A stretch of DNA of 13,741 nt from DATMNI01 sp035570275 (GTDB lineage Bacteria; Acidobacteriota; Terriglobia; Bryobacterales; Bryobacteraceae), in contig DATMNI010000014.1 in the NCBI GenBank assembly GCA_035570275.1, forward strand, positions 1-13,741. The letters run 5' to 3'. Position numbers and translations under genes: made by a program. Shown piece by piece: positions 9,890 through 13,741 of this stretch. The notes under the pieces are model-generated. The model saw only the letters and a list, made by a program, of their open reading frames with translations, did no database searches and was not told the origin of the DNA. The stretch's first letter is position 1, and each line of letters begins with the position of its first letter.

Positions 9890-12625
9890 ATGCTGTTGTT
9901 GATTGGACCGGCCGGCTCCGGCAAAACCGATTACATCCTTGAGGGTGTCCGCCAGGCTTTGCGCTCCGGCAACAGCGCCATCCGGCTCCTGGTGCCCACA
10001 GCCACACTGGCGCAGCATTGGCAGAACCGCCTGGCCCGCGAAGGTTTCGTTTTCCGCCGCGGCCTGATTCAGACGCTCTCCGGTTTCGTTCAGGACTGGG
10101 CCGGCGAAGCGCCACAGGTTCCCGATTCGGTTCTCTACCTGATTGTGGAGCAGGCGGCGCTCCGCGTGAACCGGCCCGAGTTCGCGCGCGTGGTGCAGAT
10201 GCCCGGCTTTTGCGCGTCGCTGGCCCGTACCATGGCCGAATTTTCCTCGGCCGGTTGCGACAGTGGCCGCCTTGCCACCTGCCTGCCCGACGCGCCTTTG
10301 GCCGCCGCCTTTCTCGCCGTTTATCAAGACGTGGATCGCGAACTGGCGCGCCGCGGCCTGGCCATGCGCGCCACCCGGCTGCAGCGTGCGGCGGCCCGCA
10401 TCGAACGCGAAGGCTTGGGCGGCATTGGCGCCATCTGGCTGGATGGTTTCCACGCGCTGCCCGATCCCGAACTGGCGGTCATAGCCGCGCTGGGCCGCCA
10501 CGCCTCGCTCACTCTTGCCCTGAGCGATGCCGACTTAACGGGCCCGGTTCGCGGCCGCCTGCAGGCTCTCGGTTTCCAGCCGCAGCCAATGACGCGCAAG
10601 CGCCCCATGCCGGCCACCAGGCTGGTGGTCGCGCCCAACATCGAACGCGAAGTGGACGAGATCGCGCGCCGCATTCTCGAACAGGCTGCCGTGCGCCCGT
10701 TTCGCGAGATGGCGATCGTCGTGCGCAGCGAGGAGACCTACGTCCCCATCTTGCGCGCCACCCTGGAACGCTTCGGCATCCCCGCGCGTTTCTACTTCAA
10801 GGCGGAGTTGCAGCAGCACGCCGCGGTGCGTTGTCTGGGCGGCATTGTGGATGCGATGCTGGGCGGCTGGGACCACGCGGCCACGCTGGCGGCACTCCGC
10901 CTGCTGCCGCGTTTCGCCGAATCGAACACCATGGACCGCTTCGCATTCAAGGTGCGCGAACGGATCCCGAATGCGGGCCTGGGTGCCATGAAAGCGCTGC
11001 TAGTGAATGAGGAAGGCCAGCCGCACGGCGCCGAAGCCGAGCAGCTTTTGCATTTGCTCGATTCGCTGGCGGCACTGGAAGAGTGGCGGTCCCTCTCTCT
11101 GCTCCCCAAAGCTTGGGCCGCCCGTTTCGGCACCCTGCGGAATTATTTCCGGCCGGCGCGGCCCCGGGATATGGACCACACAGGCATGAATGCCCGTGCC
11201 GCGGGGGCAGCCGTGCTGGATGTTTTCGACGAATGCCTGGCGGAAGCGGCGCAGGCTCTCGACCCGGCACACACCATCCCTATGGAAGCGTTTTGGCGCG
11301 CCGTCACGTCCGTGCTCCGCCTGAAACCGCTGCGCCTCGCCGATGGACGCCGCAACGTGGTGCACGTGCTCAGCGCCGAAGAGGCGCGCCAGTGGGTGCT
11401 GCCCGTGGTTTTCGTTTGCGGCATGGTGGAAAAGCAGTTCCCGCGATTCCACCCGCAGAACCCGTACTTTCCCGACGCCGCCCGCGCGCGCCTGAACGCC
11501 GCCGGGGTTCGCGTGCGCACCGCGCCCGATTTCGAACGCGAAGAGCGCGCCCTGTGGGATTCCGCCGTGACCCGCGCCACCATGCTGGTGACGCTGTCGT
11601 ACCCCGAATTCGATGCGCGGGGCGACGCCACGCTGCGCTCCCTCTTCCTGGACAGCCTGATTCTGATGCGGGAAAACTCCGAGGCCGTGCGCCCCGCGCC
11701 GCGATACCCGCCTGCGCCGCGCGGGCTGCTGGCGATTCACACGGCGATCCGCAACCCCAGCCTGCTGGACTATCTGCGCCAGAAGAGCGCCAGCCTGTCG
11801 CCGAGCAAGCTGGAAACCTACCTGCAGTGCCCGTTCCAATATTTCAGCCTGCGCATGATCCGGCTCAAGACCGCGCCGCCGCGGCCTGGGAAGCGGCTCG
11901 ACTTCATGACGCAGGGCAACATCGTTCACCAGGTGCTGGCCGAGTGGTGGGCCAATCCGCAGGACATTACGGCGCTGTTCGACCGCGTTTTTGCGCAGCA
12001 ACTGGAGGAAAAGCGAATCCCCGGTGGATACCACACTGAGCGGCTGCGCAACGCCATGCTGGAAGACCTCCAGACCTTCACGCGCGACGACGTGTGGCCG
12101 CGCGCCGCCTTCCACTCGCGCATGGAAGAAAAGTTCGAAATGCCGCTGGACGACTCGGTCGTGATCTCAGGCAAGATCGACCGGCTGGATGTTGACCCGG
12201 ACGGCAACGCCTACGTGATCGATTACAAATACAGCGCCCGGCAGCGGGTGCTCGATAAGCCGAAGGACGAAACCCTGCTGCAGGCGCCGCTCTACCTGAT
12301 GGCTGCCGAAAAGTTCTTTGGCCTTGAACCGGCGGGCATGTTTTACATTGGCGTGAAAGGCGGCATCAACTACGCCGGCTGGAGCGTCAAGCCCCTGCTC
12401 GACGCCGCTCCGCTGCCCCAAGACTGGTTCCAGCGCACCAGGGAGCGCACGCTGAAAATCGTGCAGCAGATCCGCAGCGGCCGCGTGGAACCGGCGCCTG
12501 CCAACGTGGACAACTGCCGTTTCTGCGATGCGCGCGATGTGTGCCGCATCGAAACCCGCGGGGCAGAAGTCGTCGCCGAAATTGGGGCCGAAATTGGCGC
12601 CGAGATTGTGGTGGAGGGCGCATGA
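9890..12625 (+). CDS. addB: AddB-like ATP-dependent nuclease subunit with Fe-S PD-(D/E)XK nuclease domain
   Basis: This 911-aa cytoplasmic protein partners the AddA-like helicase-nuclease in processing double-strand break ends for recombination. The N-terminus has Walker A GPAGSGKT (6-13). AIWLDGFHALPDPEL (181-195) matches the degenerate Walker B region of AddB, and REVDEIARRI with REMAIVVR follows. The C-terminal RecB-like nuclease contains SPSKLETYLQCPFQYF (C647), GNIVHQVLAEWW (H680), GKIDRLD (D764) and VIDYKYS (D778, K780). Cysteines C647, C876, C879 and C885 (CRFC...C) fit the 4Fe-4S cage of AddB nucleases. It is shorter than typical AddB (about 1,150 aa). It overlaps addA by 4 nt (ATGA). 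Other AddB/RecB-like or AdnAB-type names are possible. Confidence 0.87.
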   Translation: MLLLIGPAGSGKTDYILEGVRQALRSGNSAIRLLVPTATLAQHWQNRLAREGFVFRRGLIQTLSGFVQDWAGEAPQVPDSVLYLIVEQAALRVNRPEFARVVQMPGFCASLARTMAEFSSAGCDSGRLATCLPDAPLAAAFLAVYQDVDRELARRGLAMRATRLQRAAARIEREGLGGIGAIWLDGFHALPDPELAVIAALGRHASLTLALSDADLTGPVRGRLQALGFQPQPMTRKRPMPATRLVVAPNIEREVDEIARRILEQAAVRPFREMAIVVRSEETYVPILRATLERFGIPARFYFKAELQQHAAVRCLGGIVDAMLGGWDHAATLAALRLLPRFAESNTMDRFAFKVRERIPNAGLGAMKALLVNEEGQPHGAEAEQLLHLLDSLAALEEWRSLSLLPKAWAARFGTLRNYFRPARPRDMDHTGMNARAAGAAVLDVFDECLAEAAQALDPAHTIPMEAFWRAVTSVLRLKPLRLADGRRNVVHVLSAEEARQWVLPVVFVCGMVEKQFPRFHPQNPYFPDAARARLNAAGVRVRTAPDFEREERALWDSAVTRATMLVTLSYPEFDARGDATLRSLFLDSLILMRENSEAVRPAPRYPPAPRGLLAIHTAIRNPSLLDYLRQKSASLSPSKLETYLQCPFQYFSLRMIRLKTAPPRPGKRLDFMTQGNIVHQVLAEWWANPQDITALFDRVFAQQLEEKRIPGGYHTERLRNAMLEDLQTFTRDDVWPRAAFHSRMEEKFEMPLDDSVVISGKIDRLDVDPDGNAYVIDYKYSARQRVLDKPKDETLLQAPLYLMAAEKFFGLEPAGMFYIGVKGGINYAGWSVKPLLDAAPLPQDWFQRTRERTLKIVQQIRSGRVEPAPANVDNCRFCDARDVCRIETRGAEVVAEIGAEIGAEIVVEGA
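12575..12610 (+). repeat. Three 12-bp tandem units coding the AddB C-terminal tail
   Basis: GCCGAAATTGGG, GCCGAAATTGGC and GCCGAGATTGTG follow in tandem and encode AEIG-AEIG-AEIV near the end of the AddB-like protein, after the last cluster cysteine. The first two units differ at one base. This looks like slippage expansion in a dispensable tail. Confidence 0.7.
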
Positions 12626-13741
12626 GCGCGGTCCGCTTCACGCCGGACCAGCAGGATGCCGCCGACGTTTCGCAGCGCCATCTGGACGCCTGCATCGTCG
12701 CCGGACCCGGCTCGGGCAAGACCACGGTGCTGGTGGAATATTTCCGCCGTCTGGTGGCTGCGGGCGTGGACCCGCTGCGTATCCTGGCCATCACGTTCAC
12801 GGAGAAGGCCGCCGGCAACATGCGCAAGAAACTGGCCGCCGCGTTCCAGGACGATAATGAGATTCGCGCCAAACTGGAGCGGGCATGGGTCTCCACGGTC
12901 CACGGTTTCTGCGCGCGGCTGCTGCGGGAGAACGCGGTTTCGGCCGGCGTGGATCCCGAATTCCGCGTCGCGGACGAGCGCGACGCCGCGCTCATGAGGA
13001 ACCGCGCAATGGACGCCGCCATCGATGCGGTGTTGGAGGAGCATCTAGCGGAAGTGCGCGCGCTGATCCGCGGGTTGTCGGCGTTTGATTTCGAAAAGGC
13101 CGTGCTCACCGCGTACGACGCCATGCGCGGCGCGGGCATCGGCACCGAACAGCTTGCCGCGATGCCTGCGCCGGCGGGCGTCACCGTGGGCGAGATCGCC
13201 GAAACCCTCCGCGGAATTCGCGGCGAGTCGTTGAGCGCCTGGAACTATCAGCAGAAGCAGCAACTGGAATGCGCCCTGGAGAGCGCCGAACGCATCGTGT
13301 CCGCGGCCGGTCCGCTGGAGGCATTGCACGCCATTGAAGCTTTCAAGTGCAACCTCACTAAATGCAAACGCGGCACCACCGCTTACAACCTGTTGTCGGA
13401 GATGAAGGGGCAGATCGAAGCGGCCCGGTACACCGTGATCACCGAGCATTATGCGCCGCAGCGGGAAATGCTGGTGCAAATTCTGCGCCGCTTCGACCAA
13501 CTGTACCGTCTGCGCAAGCGCCAGGCCGGCATGCTGGATTTCGCCGATCTGGAAGAGTTCACCGTGCGCCTGCTGGAAGAACACACCGACACACGGGCCC
13601 GCCTTCGCGCCCAGTTCGACCACATCCTGATGGACGAGTTTCAGGACACCAATGGGCAGCAGGCCAAGCTGATAAGCCTGGTGCGGCCGCCCGATCGCTT
13701 TTACGCGGTGGGCGACATCAATCAATCGATCTTCGGCTTCC
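12622..13741 (+). CDS. addA: AddA-like UvrD/Rep-family helicase-nuclease (partial, runs off the window)
   Basis: The first 373 codons of a superfamily 1A helicase are present. Its start ATG overlaps the addB stop (ATGA), so the genes are translationally coupled. Motifs in order: Q motif FTPDQQDAA (6-14), Walker A AGPGSGKTT (27-35), motif Ia ITFTEKAA (57-64), Ib STVHGFCARLLR (91-102), motif II LMDEFQDTN (D338-E339) and motif III VGDINQSIFGF (363-373), where the window ends. The helicase would unwind DNA ends with 3'-5' polarity in the AddAB complex. Motifs IV-VI and the C-terminal nuclease lie outside, so AddA cannot be separated from a plain UvrD-type helicase by its own sequence. The AddB-like partner makes AddA most likely. 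Confidence 0.88.
   Translation, partial: MSAVRFTPDQQDAADVSQRHLDACIVAGPGSGKTTVLVEYFRRLVAAGVDPLRILAITFTEKAAGNMRKKLAAAFQDDNEIRAKLERAWVSTVHGFCARLLRENAVSAGVDPEFRVADERDAALMRNRAMDAAIDAVLEEHLAEVRALIRGLSAFDFEKAVLTAYDAMRGAGIGTEQLAAMPAPAGVTVGEIAETLRGIRGESLSAWNYQQKQQLECALESAERIVSAAGPLEALHAIEAFKCNLTKCKRGTTAYNLLSEMKGQIEAARYTVITEHYAPQREMLVQILRRFDQLYRLRKRQAGMLDFADLEEFTVRLLEEHTDTRARLRAQFDHILMDEFQDTNGQQAKLISLVRPPDRFYAVGDINQSIFGF

Noticed and set aside
10018..11010. 330-aa plus-strand ORF in another frame of the AddB-like gene
   Set aside because: Arg/Gly/Pro-rich frame-shifted shadow with no motif, nested in the real gene.
11000..12115. 371-aa minus-strand ORF inside the AddB-like gene
   Set aside because: Antisense shadow; the plus strand has the complete nuclease and Fe-S motifs.
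12387..13184. Minus-strand ORFs over the AddB/AddA junction
   Set aside because: They overlap the translationally coupled addB-addA genes and carry no recognisable domain.

Overview
The window is high-GC bacterial DNA and most resembles an acidobacterium of the Solibacter/Bryobacter type. That is an inference from gene content and style: Tat-exported carbohydrate enzymes, a short Lys/Gly-rich secreted peptide, a GGPPAG-type SDR, an AddB/AddA-like pair and many start codons without a Shine-Dalgarno. No rRNA, tRNA or CRISPR array was seen.

Layout. 1-140: the C-terminal end of an ISKra4-like transposase and probably the end of that IS. 186-974: on the minus strand, a VapBC-type toxin-antitoxin pair (RHH antitoxin first, PIN toxin second) with a palindrome over its promoter and a tiny in-frame ORF after the toxin. 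1002-1143: a non-coding stretch built of inverted repeats, possibly a small mobile repeat. 1196-2233: a secreted NUP-family ('purine nucleoside permease') protein. 2266-3748: a compact plus-strand unit of an 82-aa conserved-looking small protein, an HNH endonuclease and an FRG-domain protein. 3751-5778 (minus): a Tat-exported GH127/GH146-like beta-L-arabinofuranosidase. 5843-6172 (minus): the tail of an unidentified protein. 6145-7269 (minus): a Fic AMP-transferase-like protein, divergent from an SDR oxidoreductase (7322-8113, plus) that lacks the usual Tyr/Lys pair. 8137-9087 (minus): a Tat-exported sugar isomerase-like TIM barrel. 9234-9395: a small secreted Lys-rich peptide. 9396-9875: mostly non-coding DNA with two related hairpins. 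9890 to the end: an addB-addA-like operon for double-strand-break end resection, with addA running off the window.

How the genes fit together. Three themes are mixed. The first is accessory/defence-like DNA (IS end, VapBC, small protein-HNH-FRG, Fic). The second is extracytoplasmic carbohydrate metabolism (GH127, TIM barrel, possibly the SDR). The third is core DNA repair (AddB/AddA). The HNH-FRG triad is the best candidate for an uncharacterised functional unit: the first two genes overlap by 11 nt and the third follows after 24 nt with a clear ribosome binding site.

A second general signal is a TANNNT-like -10 box 6-8 nt before the start codon, without a Shine-Dalgarno, at six genes on both strands. 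This suggests that leaderless transcription is common here and it helped decide several starts.
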